Positions 1 through 7,029 of a stretch of 15,081 nt of DNA are shown here, piece by piece. How positions within the stretch are numbered: position 1 is the stretch's first letter; each line of letters starts with the position of its first letter. Both the position numbers and the translations under genes were made by a program. Source of the stretch: Thermoflexus hugenholtzii JAD2 (GTDB lineage: Bacteria; Chloroflexota; Dehalococcoidia; SHYB01); the NCBI GenBank assembly GCA_945861815.1, contig CAMAVV010000017.1, positions 1 through 15,081 on the forward strand, in the 5' to 3' direction. The notes under the pieces are model-generated. The model did not search any database. It was not told where the DNA came from and saw nothing but the letters and a program-made list of their open reading frames with translations.

Positions 1-446
1 GCAAAAGCATTAGGGGTCTCGATAGATTCCTTGATGTACTGCTCGGCCGTCTTCCCTGCGATGCGCGTCTCCGCCACCGTGCCGATCCGCGTCAGGTTGG
101 GGCCAACGCTGCCTGTGGCCCCGGGGACGCCTTGCACCGTGTGGCAACCCGTGCAGCCGGCTCCAAGAAATACCTGCCGTCCGGCAGCAACGTTGCCGCC
201 GCCGCCAGTGGGAGGAGGCGTTGTGGGGCCGCCGCCGGTGGGAGCAACCGTGGGCGTTTCATGAGCAGGCGAAGCTTCAGGCCCTTTAGGGAAGCGAGCG
301 GTTGGCGTGGGCGTAAAGCCAACGACTTGAGAGTCACCGCCAAGGGAGAACGGCTTCTGCTCGTCATCGCCGCAGGCCGTAACGATTACAGCAACGATAC
401 TGACCAGAGCAACCGCCGCAAGGAATTTCAATCGTAGTCTAAACAT
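1..446 (-). CDS. Lipoprotein monoheme cytochrome c, partial at left edge
   Basis: This is the last gene of the caa3 oxidase operon; its 3' end lies beyond base 1, leaving 148 codons plus two bases. The product starts MFRLRLKF, has a hydrophobic signal segment (about residues 7-24) and a lipobox VTAC with the lipidated Cys at 25. A low-complexity Pro/Thr/Gly linker follows (about 44-85), then a cytochrome c fold with heme motif CTGCH at 98-102 and VGPNLTRIG downstream. The Met heme ligand would lie outside the window. It is probably a membrane-tethered periplasmic electron carrier on the outer face. Since subunit II already carries a fused cytochrome c, it may feed electrons to the oxidase or serve another branch (inference). 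The ATG at 446 is preceded by AAGG overlapping the ctaF stop; the gap to ctaF is 9 bases. Confidence 0.85.
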   Translation of the reverse strand, partial: MFRLRLKFLAAVALVSIVAVIVTACGDDEQKPFSLGGDSQVVGFTPTPTARFPKGPEASPAHETPTVAPTGGGPTTPPPTGGGGNVAAGRQVFLGAGCTGCHTVQGVPGATGSVGPNLTRIGTVAETRIAGKTAEQYIKESIETPNAF

Positions 447-455
447 CGCGCTGCC

Positions 456-959
456 TTATCTAAGGGTGAAGTTGTTGAAGAGCGCCACAAGGGAGAGCAA
501 GACGCCTGCGCCGATAAAGAGCGGTCCGACGAAGAGCAAGGCAAAAATTTTCTTGTCGCCTTTGAGGTGCATGAAGAACATGCCCACCAGGGCGAACTTG
601 GCAACTGAAAGAATGACCAATGCCCCCATCTTGATGACCTGGTTGTCCAGGCCCGTGAAGAGCAACTCAACCATGGTGATGACGGCCAGGGCGGCAAAGA
701 CGCCCAGGTAGAACATCTGCGAATGATGGGAGCCGCTATGGGCCTCGGCGTGTTCATCGCCCTCCGCATGCGCGCCGTGGGCGACAGGGGCCGCCGGCGC
801 ATGGGCAACAGCCGGATGGGCTGCTGAAGCCGGTGCGGGGGCCGCCGGGCGGGGTATCAATTCCTCGCGGAAGCGGAAGGCGCAGTTGTTGCAGTAGCGC
901 GCCTCTGCCGGGTTCTTATGGCCGCACTGGGGACAGATTTTCATCGTTTGTGTGCTCAT
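456..959 (-). CDS. ctaF: Cytochrome c oxidase subunit IV with N-terminal zinc ribbon
   Basis: This 167-residue membrane protein combines two parts. Residues 9-26 hold two CxxC pairs (C9/C12 and C23/C26), a typical rubredoxin-like zinc ribbon. An Ala/Pro/His-rich linker (about 38-80, ending in a His-dense stretch) leads to three predicted membrane helices at about 83-104, 108-131 and 138-162. The helical part, including VGMFFMHLKGDKK, matches the prokaryotic cytochrome c oxidase subunit IV family (COX4_pro), small subunits that stabilise the oxidase core. The family is usually about 100 residues without a zinc ribbon, so the N-terminal addition is unusual. The start ATG overlaps the ctaE stop as ATGA; a second in-frame ATG at codon 6 would still include the ribbon. 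The gene lies between ctaE and the cytochrome c gene in one operon. Confidence 0.87.
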   Translation of the reverse strand: MSTQTMKICPQCGHKNPAEARYCNNCAFRFREELIPRPAAPAPASAAHPAVAHAPAAPVAHGAHAEGDEHAEAHSGSHHSQMFYLGVFAALAVITMVELLFTGLDNQVIKMGALVILSVAKFALVGMFFMHLKGDKKIFALLFVGPLFIGAGVLLSLVALFNNFTLR

Positions 960-1783
960 CGGAAGAGATACACCACGGTGAAGATGACGACCCAGACGAT
1001 ATCGACGAAGTGCCAGTAAAGACCGACGAGCTCAACGTTGAGCACCTTCTCCTCAGCCAGGTGGTGCGCTTCGAACTGCTCAATCGAGGCGTCCTTTGCC
1101 AACACCGGCGGAGGCGGCGCCAGCGTTTGCTCGCGCGCAAAGGTCATGAAGCGGCGATGGCGGGGGCGGGCCTCGATGGGCGCTCCAGGCTCGCGCTTAG
1201 GCACGCCTGCGAGGAAGCCCAAGAACTTCGGAAGCATCGACGCCATAATGGGCCGGTGGTCCTTCTTGGGGTGCAGGCGCACCAGCACAGCAACGGAGAC
1301 GAGCCACAGGATGCCCAGGGTGACGTGCGCGCCGTGGAAGCCCGTGAGAATCATGAACGATGCGCCGAAGAGGCTGGCGTGAGGCGTCAAGCCCTCATGG
1401 GTGAAGTGATAGAACTCGTAGCCCTGAGAGCCGATGAAGAAGAGGCCGCAGAAGGCCGTCAGCAGGAGCCATGCTCGCATCATCTTCTGGTCGCCACGGC
1501 GTGCGGCGGCCAGGGCCAGCACCATGGTGAAGCTGCTGGCCAGGAGAACGAAGGCCATGACGCTGACGAGGAACAGACTCTCGAAGGCATGCTCGCGGTT
1601 GGGCCCGGATGCGACGTTGTTGTGATAGATAAGGAAGGTGGCGATAAGGGAGCCGAAGAACATGCACTCAGAGCCAAGGAAGGTCCACATGAGAACTTTC
1701 CGGTGGCTTTGGCCGGTGCTCGTCCTATGGTGCTCTTTGATATCTTCGAGCGCGTGATTGATTGGCGGAGCCTGCTGGACCAT
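956..1783 (-). CDS. ctaE: Cytochrome c oxidase subunit III
   Basis: Subunit III supports the catalytic core of heme-copper oxidases. With the start at 1783 the product is 275 residues with about five membrane helices: 28-53, 67-94, 102-126, 137-170 and 253-274. Family landmarks are the buried Glu39 in FLGSECMFFGSL, GFHGAHVTLG at 148-157, and LYWHFVDIVW at 255-264 in the last helix. The region between the last two helices (about 171-250) is far longer than the usual linker of about 20 residues and is rich in Pro and charged residues; by homology it is cytoplasmic. An AGGAG that overlaps the ctaD stop lies 8 bases before ATG 1783 and only 2 before an in-frame ATG at 1789, so 1783 is preferred. 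A longer reading frame to 1843 would run into ctaD. The stop overlaps the ctaF start as ATGA. Confidence 0.93.
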   Translation of the reverse strand: MVQQAPPINHALEDIKEHHRTSTGQSHRKVLMWTFLGSECMFFGSLIATFLIYHNNVASGPNREHAFESLFLVSVMAFVLLASSFTMVLALAAARRGDQKMMRAWLLLTAFCGLFFIGSQGYEFYHFTHEGLTPHASLFGASFMILTGFHGAHVTLGILWLVSVAVLVRLHPKKDHRPIMASMLPKFLGFLAGVPKREPGAPIEARPRHRRFMTFAREQTLAPPPPVLAKDASIEQFEAHHLAEEKVLNVELVGLYWHFVDIVWVVIFTVVYLFR

Positions 1784-1794
1784 GCCCATATCTC

Positions 1795-3669
1795 CTAGTG
1801 ATGCCCTTCGGCTTGCTTGGCGATCGGCGGCTCGAGAACCCACGCATAGGTTGCGATGACGGCGATAGAGAGGCCGATGGGCAGGACAGGCAGAATCGTC
1901 TCATGATAGAGGGCGCCGAAGGCTGCGATGGTCATGCCGGCCGCAAGGACGATGGGCCAGTACGAGGGGCTGGGCAGCGCGATGTGCTTGTTCTTCCGAG
2001 GCGCAGGCGGCGGTGGCGGCACGCCGTGCTCCGCAAGCTCCGGATGCTTTTGATCCCAGTACGGGCGATTGCTGCGAACCGTCGGAATCTCATCGTAGTT
2101 GTGGATGGGCGGCGGGGAGCTGACCGACCACTCAAGTGTATGGCCGTCCCAAGGGTCGTTGCCCGCTGCTTTGCCCTTCTTCAAGCTGTGGAGGATGTTA
2201 TAGACAAGGAAGAGGAAGGAAGCGCCCATGATGAGCGCGCCAACCGTGGAGATCATATTTAACCAGCCCACACCCAGGTCGGAGTCATAGGTGTAGATGC
2301 GGCGGGGCATGCCTGCCATGCCGCTGAAGTGCATGGGGAAGAATGCCAGGTTCGCGCCGATGAACATGAACCAGAAATGCAGCTTGCCTAACGTCTCGTT
2401 GAGCATCCTGCCCGTAACCTTGGGGAACCAGTAGTAGAGGCCGCCCATCATGCCGAAGATCGCGCCTCCGAAAAGGACGTAATGGAAGTGGGCGACGATG
2501 AAATAGGTGTCTGTCTGCTGAAGGTCTGTGGGCGGCGAGGCGTGCATGACGCCGCTGATGCCGCCGATGGTGAAGAGGGCGACGAAGGCCAGCGCAAAGA
2601 GCATCGGAGTCTCAAAGGTCAGCTTGCCTTTATACAAGGTGGCGATCCAATTGAAGATCTTCACGCCTGTCGGTACCCCGACAAGGAACGTCGCCGTGGC
2701 GAAGTAGGTGTTGGCGATGGGCCCAAGGCCTACCGAGAACATGTGGTGGCTCCACACAGTAAAGCCGGTCACGCCGATAAAGATGCCCGCCAGCACTACG
2801 AACTTGTAGCCGAAGAGCGGCTTGCGGGAAAAGACGGGCAATATCTCCGAAACCATGCCCATCGGCGGAAGGATAAGGACATAGACTTCCGGATGGCCAA
2901 AGACCCAGAAGAGGTGCTGCCAGAGGACTGGGTCGCCGCCCCCGCTCGGGATAAAGAAGCTTGTGCCAGTGAAACGGTCGAACATCAGCAGCACAAGGCC
3001 AATAGTGATTACCGGCATGGCGAGCACCAGCAGGAAAGCCACGACAAAGGTCATCCAGACAAATACCGGCAGGCGCATGAAGGACATGCCCTTCGCGCGC
3101 AGGTTGATGATCGTCACGATAAAGTTCAGCGATGAGAGCACCGAGGCGACGCCCAAGAGCTGGAGTGAGAGTATCCAGTAGTCGATGCCGTTCTCTGGGG
3201 AGAAAGGTCTCTCTGTGAGGTTTGCATAGGAGAACCAGCCTGCATCCGGCGGCCCTGCGGCGATGAAACTGACGTGGAGGAAGAGCCCGCCGAAGAGGAA
3301 GAGCCAATAGCTCAGGGCGTTCAGCCGTGGGAAGGCGACGTCGCGCGCGCCGATCTGCAGCGGCATGACGAAGTTAAAGAAGGCGGCATTCAACGGCATG
3401 ATGACCAAGAAGACCATCGTCGTGCCGTGCATCGTGAAGAGCTGGTTGAAAGTTTCAGGCGAGGTGATGTTTTGCTCTGGGCTCGCCAGCTGCACGCGCA
3501 TGATCAGCGCCTCGAGGCCGCCGGCGATGAAGAAGATCAGGGCAGTGACGCCGTACAAGACGCCGATTCGCTTGGCATCGACCGTTGTGATCCAGCCCCA
3601 GATACCCTCGGTGCCCGTGGGGCGGCGCAGGATAGAGCGGCCCTTCATGCCGCCGGCTATCGTGGCCAT
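1795..3669 (-). CDS. ctaD: Cytochrome c oxidase subunit I, with C-terminal two-helix extension
   Basis: This is the catalytic subunit of an aa3/caa3 oxidase, reducing O2 to water and pumping protons. All key residues are visible: heme a ligand His81 (TMHGTT), D-channel Asp110 (IGARDVAFPR), CuB ligand His259 with Glu261 and the cross-linked Tyr263 in GHPEVYVLILP, CuB ligands His308/His309 (WSHHMF), K-channel Lys337 (VPTGVKIFNW), heme a3 ligand His394 and heme a ligand His396 (AHFHYV). The Glu in helix VI marks an A1-type enzyme. At 624 residues it is longer than the minimal 12-helix form. After a Pro-rich cytoplasmic linker (about 520-560), two extra helices follow near the C-terminus, as in the 14-helix CtaD of Bacillus. 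GGAGG lies 6 bases before the ATG. The gap from ctaC is 58 bases; ctaE follows directly. Confidence 0.97.
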   Translation of the reverse strand: MATIAGGMKGRSILRRPTGTEGIWGWITTVDAKRIGVLYGVTALIFFIAGGLEALIMRVQLASPEQNITSPETFNQLFTMHGTTMVFLVIMPLNAAFFNFVMPLQIGARDVAFPRLNALSYWLFLFGGLFLHVSFIAAGPPDAGWFSYANLTERPFSPENGIDYWILSLQLLGVASVLSSLNFIVTIINLRAKGMSFMRLPVFVWMTFVVAFLLVLAMPVITIGLVLLMFDRFTGTSFFIPSGGGDPVLWQHLFWVFGHPEVYVLILPPMGMVSEILPVFSRKPLFGYKFVVLAGIFIGVTGFTVWSHHMFSVGLGPIANTYFATATFLVGVPTGVKIFNWIATLYKGKLTFETPMLFALAFVALFTIGGISGVMHASPPTDLQQTDTYFIVAHFHYVLFGGAIFGMMGGLYYWFPKVTGRMLNETLGKLHFWFMFIGANLAFFPMHFSGMAGMPRRIYTYDSDLGVGWLNMISTVGALIMGASFLFLVYNILHSLKKGKAAGNDPWDGHTLEWSVSSPPPIHNYDEIPTVRSNRPYWDQKHPELAEHGVPPPPPAPRKNKHIALPSPSYWPIVLAAGMTIAAFGALYHETILPVLPIGLSIAVIATYAWVLEPPIAKQAEGHH

Positions 3670-3706
3670 GCTTCGCCTCCGGGGGCAGCTGTCGTATGGT
3701 CAAAGC

Positions 3707-3720
3707 ATTGCATGTGCAAT
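3707..3720. repeat. Small inverted repeat between ctaC and ctaD
   Basis: ATTGCA and TGCAAT are separated by two bases in the 58-base ctaC-ctaD gap. The stem is short and has no T-run. It may be a minor mRNA structure ahead of ctaD or chance. Confidence 0.3.
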
Positions 3721-3727
3721 CAGTCCC

Positions 3728-4837
3728 CTAGTTCTTCACTGCCTGGCGGCTCATCAGATAGGCGACCAGCGCTTCGATATCAGCGTCGGAAAGCTTGCTG
3801 CCCGGGTCGGCGTAGGCCTGGGCAAGCTCCGCCATTCGATTGCCCGGCTTTAACTCGTCAGGGTCTTGGAGCCACTTGGCCAAGCGATCTTCGGTAAGGT
3901 CGAAGAGGCCGGCGGCCATCGTCCCTCTATCGCCAAAGTAAGCAAGGTTCGGCGCGGGGAATACCGCCCTTCCCTGCTCAAAGCCCTGCGCACGGCCTTC
4001 TTGAACGCCAGGGGCATCTGGGCCGGAGATGGTGTGGCAGGCGAGGCAGCCCTTGGTGACAAAGGTTTGAGCGCCGCGCGCCGCCGCGCTATTCGCAGCC
4101 GGTTGGGGAGGAGCAGTCGTCTGCCCCTTCACCCACTTGTCGAAGTTTTCCTGGGTATGGGAAATCACGCGGAATCGCATCTGGGCGTGGGCGAGGCCGC
4201 ACAGCTCGGCGCACTGGCCGTAGTAGTTCCCCTCTTTATCCGCGACAAGCCACATCACATTGATGCGTCCGGGGACCACGTCTGTCTTGCCGGCGAGTTT
4301 TGGGATCCAGAAGCTGTGGATGACGTCCTGCGATTCCAGGTCCACAACGACCGTCTTGTTGATCGGGATGTGCATCTCGTTCGCGGTGACCACGCCAAGA
4401 TCCGGATAGCGGAACTCCCACCACCATTGGTGGCCGATGACCTCAACCTTGAGGGCGTCGCCCTCCGGCGGGTCCTTGTGGTCGGCTATCGTGCGATAGG
4501 TTGGAATCGCGATAGCGGCGAGGATGAAAACCGGAAGGATCGTCCATGCGATCTCTAGGCGGTTGTTGCCATGGATCTGTGGCGGAAGCGTCGTGTCGCC
4601 TGCCTTGCGCCGGTATTTGAAGATGAAATAGACCAGCACGCCTTCAACGGCGACAAAGACGATGACCGCGATCCAGAAGATGAACTGGAAGAGGTGAAGC
4701 TGATCGCGGGCGATCTTGCCTTCAGGCCCAAAGGTAGACTGGGGTCTATCGGGGAGGCAGGCGGTAACAAGAAGGAGAAGAGCCGCCGTGAGAGTTAGGA
4801 TCGCCAGACGGCGGGGAGAGAGCTTGTTGAAGGACAT
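3728..4837 (-). CDS. ctaC: Cytochrome c oxidase subunit II fused to cytochrome c (caa3 type)
   Basis: Subunit II accepts electrons from cytochrome c and passes them through CuA to subunit I. With the ATG at 4837 the product is 369 residues. It has a signal segment with lipobox VTAC (Cys27), two membrane helices (about 49-73 and 96-113), and a cupredoxin domain with all CuA ligands: His174, Cys209, Glu211, Cys213, His217 and Met220 (QCAELCGLAHAQM). The aromatic patch GHQWWWEF lies at 135-142. Fused at the C-terminus is a cytochrome c domain with CLACH at 264-268 and a likely axial Met335 (KPGNRM), which defines the caa3 type. The frame stays open to 4921, but those extra 28 residues lie before the signal segment and are charged, so they are read as leader. 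It is the first gene of the operon; its Shine-Dalgarno sequence is weak. Confidence 0.95.
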   Translation of the reverse strand: MSFNKLSPRRLAILTLTAALLLLVTACLPDRPQSTFGPEGKIARDQLHLFQFIFWIAVIVFVAVEGVLVYFIFKYRRKAGDTTLPPQIHGNNRLEIAWTILPVFILAAIAIPTYRTIADHKDPPEGDALKVEVIGHQWWWEFRYPDLGVVTANEMHIPINKTVVVDLESQDVIHSFWIPKLAGKTDVVPGRINVMWLVADKEGNYYGQCAELCGLAHAQMRFRVISHTQENFDKWVKGQTTAPPQPAANSAAARGAQTFVTKGCLACHTISGPDAPGVQEGRAQGFEQGRAVFPAPNLAYFGDRGTMAAGLFDLTEDRLAKWLQDPDELKPGNRMAELAQAYADPGSKLSDADIEALVAYLMSRQAVKN

Positions 4838-4858
4838 CGTGCTTCTAGAGTCTCGGTT

Positions 4859-4913
4859 CGGGAGCGGGCGCTCCCGCAGGTCGACCCCCTTCAAGGTGAG
4901 CCTCGTTCGAGGC
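4859..4913 (-). other. Two GC-rich hairpins in the predicted ctaC leader
   Basis: Within the predicted untranslated leader, GCCTCG/CGAGGC (4900-4913) lies right at the expected 5' end, and CGGGAGCG/CGCTCCCG (4859-4876) lies about 20 bases before the ATG. Both are perfect inverted repeats with two-base centres (in practice four-base loops). Neither has a T-run, so they are not terminators. They could stabilise the transcript or affect ribosome access (inference). Confidence 0.4.
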
Positions 4914-4919
4914 ATCGGC

Positions 4920-4949
4920 ATCCTATCATCGCCGCATCAGGGTTGTCAA
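4920..4949 (-). promoter_or_regulatory. Promoter of the ctaCDEF-cytochrome c operon
   Basis: On the minus strand a perfect -35 box TTGACA (4944-4949) and a -10 box TAGGAT (4920-4925, four of six consensus bases) are 18 bases apart. Transcription would begin near 4913 and leave a leader of about 75 bases before the ctaC ATG at 4837. Confidence 0.55.
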
Positions 4950-5057
4950 GCATTTGTTCCGAACATCACAAACTTTTTGATGGACAAAAAGCGCCCAATT
5001 TCCAGATACGTCGAAAAAAGTCGCTTGACGAGCCACGGCGGCGTAAGCGCACCCTTG

Positions 5058-5066
5058 TGATATAAT
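5058..5066 (+). promoter_or_regulatory. Extended -10 promoter for ctaB-ctaA
   Basis: TGATATAAT is a perfect extended -10 element (TG, one base, TATAAT at 5061-5066). No good -35 box lies at the normal distance, which is common for extended -10 promoters. Transcription would begin near 5073. That is too close to the upstream TTG codon at 5077 for an ordinary ribosome binding site, and is one reason to prefer the later TTG at 5128. Confidence 0.6.
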
Positions 5067-5127
5067 TCGCAAGACTTTGCGGCCTCGCGATTCGCTCCGC
5101 GCATCTCCCTTCGGCAAGGCAGGCATC

Positions 5128-6027
5128 TTGGCCCACTCCACGTCTGCGATTCACGCCTCGCACTCCCTTCGCGCCACCATCAGCGATTACATTGCGCTGA
5201 TGAAGCCGAAGATTATTCTCTTGCTGCTGGTTACCACTCTTGGCGCTATGTTTCTCGCAGCCCAGGGTGTGCCCCCTGGAAGCACCATCGCCCTCGTCCT
5301 CATCGGCGGCACCCTTGCCTCCGGCGGCGCAAACGCCCTGAACCACTACCTTGACCGGGACATCGACCAGATGATGGGGCGGACACGTCGCCGCCCACTG
5401 CCTGGAGGGCGCGTTGAGCCGTGGCAGGCCCTCCTCTTTGGCATCGCGCTGAACGCCGTCGCCTTCGCGATGCTGGCCACCGGCGTGAATGTGCTCAGCG
5501 CGGTCTTGACCCTCAGCGCCACCCTCTTCTACGTCTTCATTTATACGCAGTGGCTCAAGCGCTCCACAACGCAGAACATCGTGATAGGCGGCGCCGCCGG
5601 CGCGATTCCCCCGCTGGTCGGCTGGGCTGCTGTCACTGGAGGCCTCTCCCTTCATGCCTGGTATCTCTTCGCCATCGTCTTCTTCTGGACGCCGCCGCAC
5701 TTCTGGGCGCTGGCCCTTATGATCAAGGACGACTACGAGCGCGCGGGCGTGCCGATGCTTCCCGTGGTTCGTGGTGTGAAGGAGACGGCGTGGAGCATCC
5801 TTCTGTACTCCATCACCCTCATAACAATCACGGTCCTGTTCGTCGCCCTGGACGATATCGGCCCGGTCTACATGACGGCTGCCGCGATTCTCGGCGGGAT
5901 CTTTCTCTGGCTTGGCATCAGGCTTCTGCGCTCCCTCTCCCTGGTCGATGCGAAGCGCCTCTACCTCTTCTCTCTCCTCTATCTCGCCCTTCTCTTTCTC
6001 TTTGTCGGCATCGAAGGCTCCGTCTAA
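5128..6027 (+). CDS. ctaB: Protoheme IX farnesyltransferase (heme O synthase)
   Basis: This UbiA-family membrane prenyltransferase adds a farnesyl group to heme B to give heme O, the first step to heme A. Starting at TTG 5128 it is 299 residues, the usual family length, with eight to nine membrane helices. The Asp-rich motif N72xxxD76xxxD80 (NHYLDRDID) and the following GRTRRRPLPGG are typical. The second conserved loop is DDYERAGVPMLPVVRG at about 201-216, and RSTTQNIVIGGAAGA is also characteristic. The frame opens further upstream at TTG 5077, but that codon is almost at the predicted transcription start; there is no ATG before codon 25. A weak AAGGCAGG precedes TTG 5128. ctaA follows after 43 bases. 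Identity is secure; the exact start is not. Confidence 0.94.
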   Translation: MAHSTSAIHASHSLRATISDYIALMKPKIILLLLVTTLGAMFLAAQGVPPGSTIALVLIGGTLASGGANALNHYLDRDIDQMMGRTRRRPLPGGRVEPWQALLFGIALNAVAFAMLATGVNVLSAVLTLSATLFYVFIYTQWLKRSTTQNIVIGGAAGAIPPLVGWAAVTGGLSLHAWYLFAIVFFWTPPHFWALALMIKDDYERAGVPMLPVVRGVKETAWSILLYSITLITITVLFVALDDIGPVYMTAAAILGGIFLWLGIRLLRSLSLVDAKRLYLFSLLYLALLFLFVGIEGSV

Positions 6028-6070
6028 AGGCTCCGGTCATTCGCAAGACGAGGAGAACGAGTCCGCCGCG

Positions 6071-6997
6071 ATGAACGCATCTCTTAAAGAGCGCCTCATT
6101 CGCCTGGCCGACCGCATCAGCACGCGGCAACTTGGCGCATTTGTGCTTCTCTCCGCCATCTTCACTGCAGGGCTCATCGTCTATGGCTCTTGGGTGCGCG
6201 TCTCCGCTTCCGGCCTTGGCTGTCCCGATTGGCCTCTGTGCGATGGCGCAGACCTACCGGGGAACAGGTTTGCCGCTATCGAGTCAGGCCACCGCCTCCT
6301 CGCAGGCATCACAGCGGCGATGGTCTGCGCCGGCGGCGTGATCGCCTTCCTCAAACGGAAGGCGATGCCAGGCCCTGCGAAGGTTCTCGTCGCAGCGGCG
6401 CTGCTCATCCTGGGTCAGGCTATCCTTGGCGGCATCGTCGTCCTCACCGATCTCCATGGCTTCACTCGCCTGGCGCACTTAGGGTTGGGCATGTCCATCC
6501 TCGGCCTGCTGTTCATCGGCGGGCTCGCCCTCGTTCAGAAGCCGCCGCGCATCCGTATCGGCCCCCTTCGCTCTGCACACCTCGTGCTGCTTGGCGCGGG
6601 CGTCATCATGTTCGGCGGCACAATGGTAGCCACCTCAACCGGCGCACTCTGCCACAACTTGCCCTACTGCTCCTCAGAGTCTCCGGCGATGGCCTCCTCG
6701 CTCCACGGCATCCACCGCACGCTTGCCATCCTCTTCGCCATCGGCATCGTCGCGCAGGGCATCATTTTGCGCAAACGCGGGGCGAACCAAACAACATGGG
6801 CCGCCTATGGGGCGCTAGCGTTCTTTACCGCGGCGCAGATCGGCGCAGGCGTCGCGACGGTGGTGAAGGACCTGCCCGATGAACTGCGCGTGCTCCACGT
6901 GGCCCTCGCGACACTCACATGGGCAAGTCTTGTTTGCCTGTGGGTGCTGACCTCCTTCGCACAGCCGTCGAAGGGCTCCTCCTCAGCCTCAGCATAG
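6071..6997 (+). CDS. ctaA: Heme A synthase
   Basis: This COX15/CtaA-family membrane enzyme oxidises the C8 methyl of heme O to a formyl group, giving heme A for the oxidase encoded opposite. The 308-residue product has about eight membrane helices in two four-helix halves. Visible family residues are Cys51/Cys57 in the first outer loop (GLGCPDWPLC), Glu71 and His74 (ESGHR), His136 (RLAHLGLG), Cys194/Cys200 (ALCHNLPYC), His215 (LHGIHR) and His276 (RVLHVAL). The four His are heme ligands and the Cys pairs are the disulfide positions known from Bacillus CtaA. The ATG at 6071 is chosen because the longer open frame back to 5912 overlaps ctaB out of frame. An AGGAG lies 15 bases upstream, further than ideal. 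It is cotranscribed with ctaB. Confidence 0.94.
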   Translation: MNASLKERLIRLADRISTRQLGAFVLLSAIFTAGLIVYGSWVRVSASGLGCPDWPLCDGADLPGNRFAAIESGHRLLAGITAAMVCAGGVIAFLKRKAMPGPAKVLVAAALLILGQAILGGIVVLTDLHGFTRLAHLGLGMSILGLLFIGGLALVQKPPRIRIGPLRSAHLVLLGAGVIMFGGTMVATSTGALCHNLPYCSSESPAMASSLHGIHRTLAILFAIGIVAQGIILRKRGANQTTWAAYGALAFFTAAQIGAGVATVVKDLPDELRVLHVALATLTWASLVCLWVLTSFAQPSKGSSSASA

Positions 6998-7029
6998 CCT
7001 CAGTTTCGTTCGTGTATGCTTAGGCCGCC

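Larger units (their letters stand above)
4838..5127. promoter_or_regulatory. Divergent control region between ctaC and ctaB
   Basis: This gene-free stretch of about 290 bases separates the oxidase operon (minus) from the heme A synthesis genes (plus). It holds one promoter candidate for each direction (listed separately), an AT-rich central part and several small inverted repeats. These are TGTTC-C-GAACA at 4955-4965, just upstream of the ctaC -35 box, and CTTTTTG/CAAAAAG at 4973-4991. The first is a plausible operator, but no regulator can be named. The layout would allow joint control of oxidase and heme A supply. Confidence 0.6.

Noticed and set aside
833..1798. 321-codon open frame on the plus strand
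   Set aside because: It is antisense to ctaE and ctaF, whose motifs are unmistakable. The product is low-complexity and charged (Glu/Arg/His-rich), as expected from the complement of GC-rich coding DNA.
3866..4558. 230-codon open frame on the plus strand
   Set aside because: It is the complement of ctaC, with no family resemblance.
5025..5066. TTGACG and TATAAT as a standard promoter pair for ctaB
   Set aside because: The boxes are 30 bases apart, far from the usual 16-18. The TATAAT is better explained as an extended -10 element.
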